From positions 1 to 64,000 of the forward strand of contig JAEWEQ010000009.1 of assembly GCA_023389315.1 (NCBI GenBank): a stretch of 64,000 nucleotides of DNA, written 5' to 3'. Both the position numbers and the translations under genes were made by a program. This stretch comes from Actinomycetes bacterium (lineage in GTDB: Bacteria; Actinomycetota; Actinomycetes; Actinomycetales; Actinomycetaceae). Of this stretch, positions 45,737-55,655 are shown in pieces. The notes under the pieces were generated by a model. The model was not told the DNA's origin. It saw only the letters and a program-made list of their open reading frames with translations, and made no database searches. Each line of letters opens with the position of its first letter. Position 1 is the stretch's first letter.

Positions 45737-47365
45737 TCAGGCCTTCTTGCCGCGGACGATTTGCTCTTGGGTTTGTTCCGCTACCGCTTCACCTTCGGCC
45801 GCTTCCAGGTTGATACCTTCAGCGGAGAGGAACGACTTCAGGTAAGTCTCCACCCCTGCCTTCAGAGCGGCCTCGGTGTCTTCAGCGAGTAAACCGGTTT
45901 CTTCGATGGTCTTGAGCACCTCGGTGCGCCCGTGCAGGTAGTCCAGCATGCCACGTTCGAAACGCGCCACATCGGCCACCGGAATGTCATCGAGGTAGCC
46001 GTGGGTACCAGCCCAAATGGAAGCAACCTGATCGGGCACCGGATAGGGCGTGGCCTGCGGCTGCTTGAGCAGCTCCATCAGACGTTCACCGCGGGTTAGC
46101 TGCTGCTTGGTAGCAGAGTCCAGGTCGGAAGCGAACATGGCGAAAGCAGCCATCGAACGGTACTGCGCCAGGGTGATCTTCAAAGTACCGGAGACCTTCT
46201 TCATGGCCTTAACCTGGGCGTCACCACCGACGCGGGATACCGAAATACCCACATCAACTGCCGGACGCTGGTTGGCATTGAACAGGTCCGACTGCAAGAA
46301 GATCTGCCCGTCGGTAATGGAGATCACGTTGGTGGGAATGTAAGCGGAGACGTCGTTAGCCTTGGTCTCAATAATCGGCAGACCGGTCATGGAGCCACCA
46401 CCGAGCTCGTCGGAGAGCTTCGCGCAGCGTTCCAACAGGCGCGAGTGCAAGTAAAATACGTCACCGGGGTAGGCTTCACGGCCCGGCGGGCGGCGCAGCA
46501 ACAGCGATACCGCACGGTAGGCTTCGGCCTGCTTGGACAGGTCATCGAAAATAATGAGCACGTGCTTGCCCTGGTACATCCAGTGCTGTCCAATAGCCGA
46601 ACCAGTGTAGGGAGCCAAGTACTTATAGCCTGCCGGATCGGAGGCCGGGGAAGCCACGATAGTGGTGTATTCCATGGCGCCCGCAGCTTCCAACGCGCCC
46701 TTCACCGCGGCGATAGTGGAGCCCTTCTGCCCGATCGCGACGTAGATGCAGCGTACCTGCTTCTTCGGGTCACCGGAGAGCCAGTTTTCCCGCTGATTCA
46801 TGATGGTGTCAAGTGCAATAGCGGTCTTACCGGTTTGCCGGTCACCAATGATCAACTGCCGCTGGCCGCGCCCGATCGGGATCATCGAGTCAATGGCCTT
46901 CAAGCCGGTTTGCAGCGGCTCATGCACTGACTTACGCATCATTACGCCCGGTGCCTGCAGCTCCAGGGCGCGCTGCTCGTCCAGGTCAGTAATTTCACCC
47001 AGACCGTCAATGGGCTTGCCCATGGGGTCGACTACGCGACCGAGGTAGCCTTCACCTACGGGGACGGATAGCACTTCCCCGGTGCGGCGCACCTGCTGCC
47101 CTTCTTCGATATGGGTGTAGTCACCGAGGACGATCACGCCGATGTCGCGGATGTCGAGGTTGGATGCCAGTCCCAGCGTGCCGTCTTCAAACCTGAGGAG
47201 CTCATTCGCCATGACTCCTGGTAGACCCTCCACGTGGGCGATGCCGTCGGCAGCCTGAGTCACGTGACCGATCTCTTCGACGGCGGTCTCAGAGGGTTGG
47301 TATGATTCGACGAAGCTGTCTAGAGCCGCCCTGATTTGTTCGGGCCGGATAGAGAGTTCAGCCAT
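45737..47365 (-). CDS. atpA: ATP synthase alpha subunit
   Basis: 542 residues. Non-catalytic nucleotide-binding F1 subunit: P-loop '[15 protein letters not shown]', '[14 protein letters not shown]', '[11 protein letters not shown]', arginine finger region '[20 protein letters not shown]'. The C-terminus has about 30 extra acidic residues, as in other actinobacteria. AAGGAAAAG precedes ATG 47365. Confidence 0.98.
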   Translation of the reverse strand: MAELSIRPEQIRAALDSFVESYQPSETAVEEIGHVTQAADGIAHVEGLPGVMANELLRFEDGTLGLASNLDIRDIGVIVLGDYTHIEEGQQVRRTGEVLSVPVGEGYLGRVVDPMGKPIDGLGEITDLDEQRALELQAPGVMMRKSVHEPLQTGLKAIDSMIPIGRGQRQLIIGDRQTGKTAIALDTIMNQRENWLSGDPKKQVRCIYVAIGQKGSTIAAVKGALEAAGAMEYTTIVASPASDPAGYKYLAPYTGSAIGQHWMYQGKHVLIIFDDLSKQAEAYRAVSLLLRRPPGREAYPGDVFYLHSRLLERCAKLSDELGGGSMTGLPIIETKANDVSAYIPTNVISITDGQIFLQSDLFNANQRPAVDVGISVSRVGGDAQVKAMKKVSGTLKITLAQYRSMAAFAMFASDLDSATKQQLTRGERLMELLKQPQATPYPVPDQVASIWAGTHGYLDDIPVADVARFERGMLDYLHGRTEVLKTIEETGLLAEDTEAALKAGVETYLKSFLSAEGINLEAAEGEAVAEQTQEQIVRGKKA

Positions 47366-47403
47366 TGAGCTTTTCCTTACCGTGTTTTATGAAAACGACC
47401 AAG

Positions 47404-48225
47404 TTATGAGTGTGAAAGTTCGCGTTTCGCCTGCGCGATTTGTGAACTTACAGTGGCATTTATCGCGTGCTGGCCGACCTCGACGCTCAGTCCCCCCAAG
47501 ACGGATGGGTCAACCACTGTGTTGATGGAAACGACCTTTTGGTAGCGCGCCTGCAGCAGGGAACGCAAGCGCTCCAGCTGCTGGGGCTGCAACGGCTGCG
47601 CACTGGTGACGGTGGCAACCACCTGGTTGCGTCGGTCTGCTGCCAATTTAATGAGTGAGCGTAGCCGCGATGTGAGGCGGCCATGCTTGGAAAGGCGCAC
47701 CGTGCGACGCACCAGTCGGGAGGTGTAGGGGCTGAGGGCATCGCCAAATAGGCGCGCCGCGAAGTGAGCCCGGTCGTGAGCGCTCCCTACTCCCAAGTCT
47801 GACAGCCCAATACGCAACTCGCGATGTTCCCCAAGAAACTCGTGCACCGCGAAGAGTTCTCCCTCCACCGCTTCCAGTTGCCCGGCATTTTCGGCGGCAA
47901 GGAACACCGCTTGATTGCCTAAGGTTTCACAGGCGACGGCAACGTCGTCGGGGCTAGACCAGTGGCCGCGAGCTAGTTCTTCGAGTACGTTCAATGCCTG
48001 CGACGTTACCGCCGACGATAGCATTTCCTTCACAAACTCAGATTTGTCTTGCGCCTCGCGCCCAGGGTCGGTCATGGCCATGCGCACTCGCGGAGTCGAG
48101 CGCAGCAGGTCCGAAACCCCATACAGGTTTTCGGCCACCTCCATGGCGTCTACCGAGTTACCCAGTAGTTCACGGTGCAAGATTGCTTCTGCGCTGTGCA
48201 GTGAATTCGCACTCGCGGCTCGCAT
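47404..48225 (-). CDS. atpH: ATP synthase delta subunit
   Basis: 273 residues, peripheral-stalk OSCP-type subunit: C-terminal 'VVSINTVVDPSVLGGLSVEV' and 'NATVSSQIAQAKRELSHS' are typical. It is longer than the usual 180 residues but not fused to a second b subunit as in mycobacteria (which reach about 440). ATG 48225 directly abuts the atpF stop. Confidence 0.94.
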   Translation of the reverse strand: MRAASANSLHSAEAILHRELLGNSVDAMEVAENLYGVSDLLRSTPRVRMAMTDPGREAQDKSEFVKEMLSSAVTSQALNVLEELARGHWSSPDDVAVACETLGNQAVFLAAENAGQLEAVEGELFAVHEFLGEHRELRIGLSDLGVGSAHDRAHFAARLFGDALSPYTSRLVRRTVRLSKHGRLTSRLRSLIKLAADRRNQVVATVTSAQPLQPQQLERLRSLLQARYQKVVSINTVVDPSVLGGLSVEVGQHAINATVSSQIAQAKRELSHS

Positions 48226-48774
48226 TTAGACCTCCTGCGGCTGGATCTGGGCTTCCAGATCGTTGAGGAATCGATCCACCACCCGAGCGGTGAGCTCGGT
48301 GTCTTTGAGCTGTTCACCCACGATTTTTTCAGCGAGTTCGGAAGCCAGGAGTCCAATTTCGGACTGCAGTGAAATCTCCGCCGCCTGGCGTTCGGCAGCG
48401 ATTTGACGCTGCGCGTTCTCCAGGATCCGGCTGGCTTCTTCCTCAGCTTCACGTCGTGCCTTGGCTACGATCGATTTGGCATCTTCGCTGGCGTCGGAAC
48501 GGATAGTACCCGCCTGCGCGTTAGCTGCCGCGATAGTTTCCTCCGCACGTCGCTTCGCTAAGGCCTCCGCTTCCTGGGCTCGCTCGCTAGCGCGCAGACC
48601 GTCCTCGATCATCTGGCTACGTTGGTCCAACATAGCGTTGAACTTGGGCAGGGCGTAGACCAAGAAGACGATGAAGATCGGCGCGACTACGACGATCGAC
48701 CACACTAAGTCGTAGACGGGGGGTAGGAATAAATCCCCGCCGGAGACGTTGGTTTCAGATGCGGGAAGAATCAT
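48226..48774 (-). CDS. atpF: ATP synthase b subunit
   Basis: 182 residues: a single N-terminal TM ('LVWSIVVVAPIFIVFLVYAL') and a long charged coiled coil forming the peripheral stalk. The phrase 'FNAMLDQRSQMIEDGL' is characteristic. It lies two bases after atpE. Confidence 0.95.
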   Translation of the reverse strand: MILPASETNVSGGDLFLPPVYDLVWSIVVVAPIFIVFLVYALPKFNAMLDQRSQMIEDGLRASERAQEAEALAKRRAEETIAAANAQAGTIRSDASEDAKSIVAKARREAEEEASRILENAQRQIAAERQAAEISLQSEIGLLASELAEKIVGEQLKDTELTARVVDRFLNDLEAQIQPQEV

Positions 48775-48776
48775 GA

Positions 48777-48986
<210 letters not shown>

Positions 48987-49064
48987 CTATCCTTTTCTTG
49001 GTTGTTCTTATCCAGATGCGGATAAGGGGTCGTTTCTGGTGAGAGTTGCTCACCAGCAGATTTT

Positions 49065-49862
49065 CTAGTGCGCCTCCACTGACATCTTGATGTAGACAGC
49101 AGTGAGAACCGCGAAGATGAAGGCTTGCAGGCCGGCGACGAAGATTTCGAACAGGGTGAATGCCAGTGCGCCGAGCAAAGTCAAGGTGCCCAGCGGTTTC
49201 ATAGCAGCCGCCGCTTCGAAGAACAGGTAGTGGGTACCAAAGAAGCACATCGCCAATAGCATGTGACCGACCATCATATTCACCAGCAAACGGATGGTGA
49301 GGGTGGCGGGGCGAATGACGAAAGTGGAGACCAACTCGATGGGCGCCAAGATGAAGTACAGCGGCCAGGGAACTCCGGGTGGGAATAGTTGCGTACGGAA
49401 GAACGTCAATGTCCCCTGCGCGCGAATACCGGCGGCAATGAAGATCACGTAGGACAGAATCGCGAACACCAGCGGAATGGCGATCACCGAGGAGGCGGCG
49501 ATATTCAATCCCGGGATAATGCCTGTGATGTTCATGAACAAGACGGCGAAGAAAATGGTGGTCAAGATGGGGGCGTAACGGCGGCCGTTGACTTCACCCA
49601 GGGTTTCGATAGAGATCTTGTCCCGCACGAAGGTGATTATAAGCTCCAACACGGACTGCCCCCGCCCGGGGACTAGTTGTGCCCGCTGTGCACCGATCAT
49701 CATGATCACCAGCAGGGCAGCGGCGGCGATGATGCGTACCAGCACCAGGCGGTTCATCTCAAAAATGGTGCCCTCGAAGGCGAAGGGAGCCGGGAAGAAG
49801 TCCCCCAGTCCAGGCTTGGCTGCCACGATGGCACCGGCAGCTGTGTGGGCAACCGACGTCAT
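49065..49862 (-). CDS. atpB: ATP synthase a subunit
   Basis: 265 residues, five or six TM helices forming the proton channel. The essential Arg lies in 'PATLTIRLLVNMMVGHMLLA', and the last helix 'FVAGLQAFIFAVLTAVYIKM' is typical. ATG 49862 has no close ribosome site; it overlaps by ATGA the end of a 22-codon open frame, which may couple its translation. Confidence 0.96.
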   Translation of the reverse strand: MTSVAHTAAGAIVAAKPGLGDFFPAPFAFEGTIFEMNRLVLVRIIAAAALLVIMMIGAQRAQLVPGRGQSVLELIITFVRDKISIETLGEVNGRRYAPILTTIFFAVLFMNITGIIPGLNIAASSVIAIPLVFAILSYVIFIAAGIRAQGTLTFFRTQLFPPGVPWPLYFILAPIELVSTFVIRPATLTIRLLVNMMVGHMLLAMCFFGTHYLFFEAAAAMKPLGTLTLLGALAFTLFEIFVAGLQAFIFAVLTAVYIKMSVEAH

Positions 49863-49927
49863 TGCTGCGCTAAACAGGATGCACCCCCTGGGGTTGAGTT
49901 GGGATTGGCCAAAACGGCCTCGTTCAT
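49859..49927 (-). other. Possible 22-codon leader ORF coupled to atpB
   Basis: ATG 49927 opens a frame of 22 codons (MNEAVLANPNSTPGG...) whose TGA overlaps the atpB ATG. atpB itself lacks a Shine-Dalgarno, so this could be a coupling ORF. Not recognised as any family. Confidence 0.3.
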
Positions 49928-50021
49928 GGCACTAATCGAACTGTATATGATCCGACGGACGCGCCACATGGGAACCACCCATAATGCTATCAGGATCACC
50001 TTCTCGAACAGAATTTTTGGG

Positions 50022-50438
50022 CTAGCGATTATCCTTTTTTGCCAGCTCTATAGTTTGGATTTTAGCCCGCATGAGAATCCAAGCTTGCGTCAGGCTCTGC
50101 GCCAGCACCAGTATTACTAAGGCATACGCCATCGCCCGCGGTTCCAACATCTGGCTCGAGCGCACCAACAATACGGTAGCCAATACCACCAACAGCTTGA
50201 TCAGATAGTCCCCCATCATGGCCGCACCGAAAAAATCCGGATGCCGCTTCACCACTTCGGTGGTGAACCAGGTGATGGCTGCCAAAACCAATCCCACCGC
50301 CACCGCCACCCCGGTGCCGGCCAGGGCAGTTGGCGACACCAGCCAGGTCACCGCCGCTAAGGCTGCTGAGATAATGACGCTCACCAGGACAACCATTTTG
50401 GCTAGGCGGGTGAGGGTGTCAGGCAAGTTGGTATACAT
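50022..50438 (-). CDS. AtpI-like small membrane protein preceding atpB
   Basis: 138 residues with four TM helices (about 12-32, 38-58, 72-92, 100-122). No strong sequence motif, but the size, topology and position directly upstream of atpB match the AtpI/Rv1303-type protein of actinobacterial ATP synthase operons, thought to aid c-ring assembly or Mg2+ handling. AAGAAGAAGGACC lies upstream of ATG 50438. Confidence 0.75.
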   Translation of the reverse strand: MYTNLPDTLTRLAKMVVLVSVIISAALAAVTWLVSPTALAGTGVAVAVGLVLAAITWFTTEVVKRHPDFFGAAMMGDYLIKLLVVLATVLLVRSSQMLEPRAMAYALVILVLAQSLTQAWILMRAKIQTIELAKKDNR

Positions 50439-50572
50439 GATTTGGTCCTTCTTCTTTTGCTGGTTGGGGCCATTCCTACCTGGTGTGCCGGCGTGGGGCG
50501 AACCTGGGTGCGGTGCGCGGCACCTGCCGGCATTTCACATGCTGACCACTAAGCTGACTTCTGTCAAAGCCG

Positions 50573-51706
50573 TCAGGCACTCTTAGTGACCATACTGGAC
50601 TTCTCTTTCCCCGGCTTGCGCCGTTTCAGCCCAGGCAACAAGTTAATGGTCAACACCACGGTCAGTACAAACGCCGGTATCGCCACCAGTGAGACAGTGA
50701 GCGGTGAATACACCAATAGTGCCACCGTGGGGAAGGTGATCACCGCGGTCCACAGGTAGAGCAGCAGCACCACCGCGGTATGGGAATGCCCGATGTCGAG
50801 CAGCCGGTGGTGCAGATGCTTGCGGTCAGCGTGGAAAGGTGAATGCCCGGCTTTGACGCGCCGGAACACCGCTAGCGCCATATCCACGATGGGAATCGCC
50901 AACACCACGATGGGCAAGATGATGGGCAAGAAAGAAGTGATTAGCTGGGAATCGCCCAATACCAGCGGATCGATCTGGCCGGTCACGATAATCGCTGCAC
51001 TGGCAGTGATGGTCCCTAAACCGAGCGCTCCAGAATCACCCATGAAGATCGAACCGGGATGAAAATTATGCGGCAAAAACCCGATGCAAATCCCCAACAG
51101 CGCGGCGATGATCAGGGAGGCAGTGCTGGCGTAGGTTAAAGCCCCCGAAGCGCGGGTGAGCATGTACGAATAGATGAAGAACGCACTCGCCCCAATCGCC
51201 ACTACCCCGGTGGCCAAGCCGTCCAACCCGTCGACGAAGTTAACGGCGTTCATCATGGCGACGAAAATAAAGATGGTCACCCCCAGTGACAGCGAAGACG
51301 ATCCGATGGTGATGCCAAAGATCGGGAACGTCACTAGCTGCACGCCTTGGTAAGCCAGGAAGCCAGCCACCAGGATCTGTCCGGCCATCTTGGCGGTCCA
51401 GTCCAGATCCCATACGTCATCGACGAGTCCGAGGGAGGAAATCGCCGCCGCTCCGACCAACACCCACCAGGGGGTCTTAGTTACGAAAACTGGCTCGAAG
51501 TACGGAATTTGGGAAGCCACCGTCAAGGCCACCGCGAAACCCACGATCATGGCGATGCCACCGAGCCGCGGGATGGGTTCAGTGTGGACGTCGCGTTCGC
51601 GTACGGGGGTGAGCACGCGCCATTCCAGGGACAGTCGTCGCATCACGGAAGTCATCAAGAACGTGACTGCCGCGGCGATGATCATCACCATGAGGTAAAG
51701 GCGCAT
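50573..51706 (-). CDS. Polyprenyl-phosphate GlcNAc-1-phosphate transferase (WecA/TagO family)
   Basis: 377 residues, about 10-11 TM helices. Transfers a sugar-1-phosphate to undecaprenyl or decaprenyl phosphate to start wall polysaccharide (arabinogalactan/teichoic-type). Motifs: 'LGLVDDVWDLDW' (Asp pair), 'NAVNFVDGLDGLATGVVAIG', 'NFHPGSIFMGDSGALGLG' and 'ADRKHLHHRLLDIGHSH'. Same place as wecA/rfe between tsaC and the atp genes in mycobacteria. ATG 51706 follows GGGGGAG in the tsaC end. Confidence 0.92.
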   Translation of the reverse strand: MRLYLMVMIIAAAVTFLMTSVMRRLSLEWRVLTPVRERDVHTEPIPRLGGIAMIVGFAVALTVASQIPYFEPVFVTKTPWWVLVGAAAISSLGLVDDVWDLDWTAKMAGQILVAGFLAYQGVQLVTFPIFGITIGSSSLSLGVTIFIFVAMMNAVNFVDGLDGLATGVVAIGASAFFIYSYMLTRASGALTYASTASLIIAALLGICIGFLPHNFHPGSIFMGDSGALGLGTITASAAIIVTGQIDPLVLGDSQLITSFLPIILPIVVLAIPIVDMALAVFRRVKAGHSPFHADRKHLHHRLLDIGHSHTAVVLLLYLWTAVITFPTVALLVYSPLTVSLVAIPAFVLTVVLTINLLPGLKRRKPGKEKSSMVTKSA

Positions 51707-51714
51707 TGGCTTGG

Positions 51715-52350
51715 CTACTCCCCCGCTGTCCCACTGATGATGGATTGGATCTGCTCAAAGCTGAGGACACCGGTGCGCAAGATCTTCGGATCCGCGCCGG
51801 TAGCATCGACGATGGTGGATGGGATTGGCCCATCGGTGGGGCCGCCATCGCAGTACACCGACACGTGTTGCCCGAAATAGGCTTGCGCTTGGGCGCAGGT
51901 GGTGGCCGCTGGCTGGCCGGTTAGGTTGGCTGAGGTCACCGCAAGCGGTCCTGCCAGACTTAGGATTTCTAGGGCTAGGGGGTGGTCGGGCATGCGCACC
52001 GCGATGGTGCCGGGCGCATCCCCCAAGTCGTAGGCGCGAGCTTTTTCGCTGCGGTTAAAAACTAAAGTCAGCCCCCCGGGCCAGCACTGGCGCATCAGGC
52101 GCAGGGCCCAGTCCGGAACGTTGGAAGCCAGTTCGAGGGCGGTTTGCACGCTATCTACCAGCACCGGGGATGGCATGTCCCGTCCTCTTCCCTTGGCGGC
52201 AAGCAGTGCCTCCACTGCCGGCGTGGAAGTGGGGTTAGAGGCAATGCCGTAAACCGTGTCGGTAGGCATCACCAGCAGTTGGTCACCGCCCAGCGCACGC
52301 AAAATGGTGGCCTCATCGGCTGCGGAAAGAGGTGGGCGCAACTGGGTCAT
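51715..52350 (-). CDS. L-threonylcarbamoyladenylate synthase (TsaC/Sua5 family)
   Basis: YrdC-fold enzyme making the intermediate for t6A37 in tRNA. 'LLVMPTDTVYGIASNPTST' and 'LTLVFNRSEKARAYDLG', 'AVRMPDHPLALEI' and 'VTSANLTGQPAATT' are the family motifs; about 211 residues, short TsaC type without the Sua5 C-terminal domain. Two in-frame starts exist: ATG 52359 lies inside a GACAAT box, ATG 52350 lies seven bases after it and is preferred as leaderless. It lies right after prmC, whose stop is within 15 bases. Confidence 0.93.
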   Translation of the reverse strand: MTQLRPPLSAADEATILRALGGDQLLVMPTDTVYGIASNPTSTPAVEALLAAKGRGRDMPSPVLVDSVQTALELASNVPDWALRLMRQCWPGGLTLVFNRSEKARAYDLGDAPGTIAVRMPDHPLALEILSLAGPLAVTSANLTGQPAATTCAQAQAYFGQHVSVYCDGGPTDGPIPSTIVDATGADPKILRTGVLSFEQIQSIISGTAGE

Positions 52351-52363
52351 AGGGTTCATTGTC
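52351..52363 (-). promoter_or_regulatory. -10 box ahead of tsaC-like gene
   Basis: Minus strand GACAAT (52363-52358), seven bases, ATG 52350. It overlaps the prmC stop, so the downstream genes may have their own promoter. Confidence 0.4.
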
Positions 52364-53248
52364 TCACGCTCGGGGTATCCAAGCCGACAAAAAGCGCGGA
52401 CGCTGGTTCAAGTCCAAATGGACCCGCACGTCCTCGTAACCAAGCTGGCGCAACCCCGCTACCAATGCCGGCCCCTGAGTTTCGTCGTGTTCCATCAGGA
52501 AGGCACCGGTGGGACGCAGGTAGCGGCGGGCCGCGCGGGCGATGGCCAGTGGGATTTCGGTACCATCTGCTCCCCCGCCCCACAGCGCCAGGTCCGGGTC
52601 GGCGCCGGCTTCAGCATCCAACTGGCGCGCGGGCACGTAGGGCGGATTCGATACCACCAGGGAGAATCCGTCCTCGAAACTGGGGGGCAAAGCGGTGGCG
52701 TCGCCGTGGGTGAAATTCACTGCCAACTGCAGCCGCGCGGCGTTGCGTCGCGCCGACGCGACAGCCACCTCGGATATTTCCACCGCTTCCACCTGTGCTA
52801 ATTGCTCCGGGCCGAGTCGGTGTCGCAGTGCTAGAGCGATGGCGCCCGAACCACTACACAGGTCCAGCACTCGTACCGGCTGCGGGAGGGCGTGAGTGTC
52901 GCCGGTAGCGGCGGTGATAATGTCGCAGGCGGCTTCTACCAATAGCTCGGTTTCGGGGCGGGTGCAGAACACTCCTGGCAGGGCTTCCAGCTCCAGGCCA
53001 CAAAAATATTGTTTCCCGAGGACGTGCTGCAGGGGTTCTCGCCCCGCCCGGCGCGCCACCATCGCTTCCAAGTCCTGCAACTCAGCGTCGGTGAAGCTCT
53101 CCACCAGGTACAGGGGCTTGCCGACCACTTCCTGGATCAGGGCAGTAAGGTCCGCGGCCGGGCTGGGCACTTGGGCGTGGGTTAGGCACTCATGCCAGCG
53201 CGCCCAGTGGTGAGCGCGGGTGCGGTCGGCGCGATGGTGGCCGGTCAC
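52364..53248 (-). CDS. prmC: Release factor glutamine methyltransferase PrmC
   Basis: 294 residues. Methylates the Gln of the GGQ motif of release factors, such as the one encoded by prfA just upstream. SAM site '[20 protein letters not shown]', catalytic '[18 protein letters not shown]' (NPPY). N-terminal helical substrate domain. The start GTG 53248 overlaps the prfA stop by four bases (GTGA). Confidence 0.95.
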   Translation of the reverse strand: MTGHHRADRTRAHHWARWHECLTHAQVPSPAADLTALIQEVVGKPLYLVESFTDAELQDLEAMVARRAGREPLQHVLGKQYFCGLELEALPGVFCTRPETELLVEAACDIITAATGDTHALPQPVRVLDLCSGSGAIALALRHRLGPEQLAQVEAVEISEVAVASARRNAARLQLAVNFTHGDATALPPSFEDGFSLVVSNPPYVPARQLDAEAGADPDLALWGGGADGTEIPLAIARAARRYLRPTGAFLMEHDETQGPALVAGLRQLGYEDVRVHLDLNQRPRFLSAWIPRA

Positions 53249-54348
53249 TGTTCCTGGCCGGCGGCATCCATCCGGGCTTGCTCATCCATAGCGATGCAGG
53301 ATTCAATCACCGCGTCCAGCTCGCCTTCTAGCACCGTGGAAAGGTTGTAGGCCTTGTATCCAGTGCGGTGGTCAGCGATGCGGTTTTCCGGGAAGTTGTA
53401 GGTGCGGATACGTTCGGAGCGGTCCACCGTGCGCACCTGGGAGGCGCGCACGGCGGCGGCTTCGGCTTCGCGTTCTTCCCGGGCTTGTTGCACCAGGCGG
53501 GCGCGCAGCACTCGCATCGCAGCTTCCTTGTTTTGCAGCTGTGATTTTTCGTTCTGCATGGACACCACGATGCCGGTGGGCAGGTGGGTGATGCGCACCG
53601 CCGAGTCGGTGGTGTTAACTGACTGACCGCCCGGGCCGGAGGAGCGGAAGACATCAATGCGCAAGTCGTTTTGGTCGATGGTGATCTCATCGCAGTCATC
53701 GTCGACCTCCGGGACCACCAGTACCCCGGCGGCGGAAGTGTGGACTCGTCCTTGGGATTCGGTGACCGGCACGCGCTGGACCCGGTGGACACCGCCCTCG
53801 AACTTCAAATGCGCCCACACCCCGTCTTCGGGAGCAACGTCACCTTTGGAAGCCACCGACAGGGAGATTTCTTTCAAGCCACCCAGACCGGTGGGGGTGG
53901 AGGAAAGCTCCTTCACCTTCCACCCCTTGGTTTCGGCGTAGCGGGTGTACATACGCGCCAGGTCAGCGGCGAAGAGGGCGGATTCCTCCCCGCCCTCGCC
54001 GGCCTTGATTTCCAAGATGACGTCGTCGGCGTCAGCGGGGTCACGCGGGATCAGGATGCGCACGAGTTTTTCGTGGGTGGATTCCACCAGTTCTTCTAAC
54101 TGCGGGATTTCGGCGGCAAAGCTGGCGTCCTCGGCTGCCATTTCGCGGGCTGCTTCCAGGTCTTCCAACGCTCCGGTGAAGCTATCGACCGCAGTTTTAA
54201 TGGAACCGAGCTGAGAGAAACGTTTGGCGAGTTTGCGGGAGGCAGTGCGGTCGGCGAGTACTTCGGGGTCGGCCAGTTGGCGTTCGATCTCGGCGTATTC
54301 ATCGAGCATCGGTTTGACGGCGTTTAATTCGTGGCTGTAGTCGCTCAC
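53245..54348 (-). CDS. prfA: Peptide chain release factor 1
   Basis: 367 residues. Recognises UAA/UAG: the codon-reading tripeptide is PVT in '[17 protein letters not shown]', and the peptidyl-hydrolysis motif is GGQ in '[17 protein letters not shown]'. This distinguishes it from RF2 (SPF). GTG 54348 follows GAGAGG about ten bases away. Upstream is a 17-bp minisatellite. Confidence 0.97.
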   Translation of the reverse strand: MSDYSHELNAVKPMLDEYAEIERQLADPEVLADRTASRKLAKRFSQLGSIKTAVDSFTGALEDLEAAREMAAEDASFAAEIPQLEELVESTHEKLVRILIPRDPADADDVILEIKAGEGGEESALFAADLARMYTRYAETKGWKVKELSSTPTGLGGLKEISLSVASKGDVAPEDGVWAHLKFEGGVHRVQRVPVTESQGRVHTSAAGVLVVPEVDDDCDEITIDQNDLRIDVFRSSGPGGQSVNTTDSAVRITHLPTGIVVSMQNEKSQLQNKEAAMRVLRARLVQQAREEREAEAAAVRASQVRTVDRSERIRTYNFPENRIADHRTGYKAYNLSTVLEGELDAVIESCIAMDEQARMDAAGQEQ

Positions 54349-54468
54349 AGTTGGTTAGCCTCTCGCGGTTGGTGGCAGGGCGCGGATTTCTGGGTGCGCC
54401 GCTGCTTCCCATTGTGCCAGAGCTTAACCCTGGCCTCCAACGCCGAGCCCGGCGCGCGGGTGCAGCGG

Positions 54469-54585
54469 GGTGTTCGGGGTGCGGGGGTTCGGGCGGTGGC
54501 GGGGTTCGGGCGGTGGCGGGGTTCGGGCGGTGGCGAGGTTCGGACGGTGGCGAGGTTCGGGCGGTGGTCGGGTTCGGGCGGCGCC
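54469..54585. repeat. 17-bp tandem repeat, about seven copies
   Basis: Consensus GGTTCGGGCGGTGGCGG, units starting at 54469 (diverged), 54486, 54503, 54520, 54537, 54554 and 54571 (partial). The period is not a multiple of three, so it is not a coding repeat. It lies between divergent prfA and the DUF1684 gene. Confidence 0.9.
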
Positions 54586-54632
54586 CAGTTCCAGGCAGCG
54601 GGGTTGCCCGCGCAAGCGGAGCTTGAATCTTT

Positions 54633-54645
54633 TAAAGTTAGGGCA
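54633..54645 (+). promoter_or_regulatory. -10 box for leaderless DUF1684 mRNA
   Basis: TAAAGT at 54633-54638, six bases, ATG 54645. Confidence 0.5.
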
Positions 54646-55511
54646 TGGACAACAAGATGAATTTCGCCGGAACCACCGGCCCAGAAGCTACCGAAAACTG
54701 GCAGCAATGGCGCCGCCAAACTGATGAAGATCTCAAAGCCCCCTTCGGGTGGCTCACCCTCTCCGCCCTCACCTGGCTGGAACAGACTCCGCACCCGATT
54801 GCGGATTTCCCCGGTAACTGGAGTTACCGCGACGGGGCGGTGGAAGGTGACTTCTCGAAGGTGGACGGCGTGGAGGTAGTGCAAAGCGCCGAAGCTGACT
54901 CAGATACCGAACCCCCGCTGGCGGACGCTCCGCGTACCGCGCAGTTCTCCCCCGCGGACGCGCCGCTGTTCCAATACCAGCAAGCCCGTGCGGAAGTCGC
55001 CAAGCGCGGCGAGGGCGTTTGTGTGCGCATCCGTCACGCAGATTCCGACCTGCGCCGGTCTTTCACCGGGGTGCCAGCTTGGGATTGGGACGAAAAGTGG
55101 GTCGTCAAAGCCCGTTTCGAGCCTTACCCGCAGGTAGTGGTGCGCGATATATTCACCGCCTGGGAAGGTTTAATCAACACCATGGAGTTTTGCGGCGACG
55201 TAGTCTTCACCCTGGGTCAGAGCCAGCTGCGTTGGGCGGTCTCGGGCGCGTCCACTGAAAATGCGCGGGTGATTTTCTCTGACGCCGCCGGCAAAGACGA
55301 CGCCTCCCCGTGGCGCACCGCGCCGGTGGTTTTCGACTCCGACGAGGACGGGGCGAACAGTTGCGTAATTGACTTCAACTACGCCCAAAACTTCCCCGCC
55401 CACTACAGTGCCTGGGCCACCTGCCCGCGCCCGGTGGCGGAAAATCACACTGAAGAGCGCATCGAGGCGGGCCAGCAACGTCCTCGTGAAACCGAATCTC
55501 ACTGGCTATGA
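54645..55511 (+). CDS. DUF1684 family protein
   Basis: 288 residues, cytoplasmic. Family landmarks: 'WRRQTDEDLKAPFGWLTLSA' at the start, 'RIRHADSDLRRSFTGVPAWD' mid-protein, and a C-terminal 'IDFNYAQNFPAHYSAWATCP' matching the F-N-x-x-x-N-P-x-C-A-Y-S family end in degenerate form (Cys/Tyr partly changed). No known reaction. Leaderless ATG. Ends at a hairpin shared with convergent rho. Confidence 0.82.
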   Translation: MDNKMNFAGTTGPEATENWQQWRRQTDEDLKAPFGWLTLSALTWLEQTPHPIADFPGNWSYRDGAVEGDFSKVDGVEVVQSAEADSDTEPPLADAPRTAQFSPADAPLFQYQQARAEVAKRGEGVCVRIRHADSDLRRSFTGVPAWDWDEKWVVKARFEPYPQVVVRDIFTAWEGLINTMEFCGDVVFTLGQSQLRWAVSGASTENARVIFSDAAGKDDASPWRTAPVVFDSDEDGANSCVIDFNYAQNFPAHYSAWATCPRPVAENHTEERIEAGQQRPRETESHWL

Positions 55512-55587
55512 GCTGGTAAATCTGTACCACCACAGCGCGCTAGATTCCCCCACGAGGACGGCAGCTGCCACCGCGACGAGCGAAACT

Positions 55588-55621
55588 GGCGGGGTGAGGA
55601 AGACCCTCACCCCGCCAATTT
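55588..55621. terminator. Terminator between DUF1684 gene and rho
   Basis: GGCGGGGTGAGG (55588-55599) pairs perfectly with CCTCACCCCGCC (55605-55616), loop of five, then AATTTCT on the plus strand. It probably serves both convergent genes. Confidence 0.8.
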
Positions 55622-55655
55622 CTAACGTTGACCAGCCAGTGCGGCTGGCATTGCG

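Noticed and set aside
54470..54724. Gly/Arg-rich open frames over the 17-bp repeat
   Set aside because: The frames exist only because the repeat lacks stop codons; the 17-base period shifts frame at each unit.
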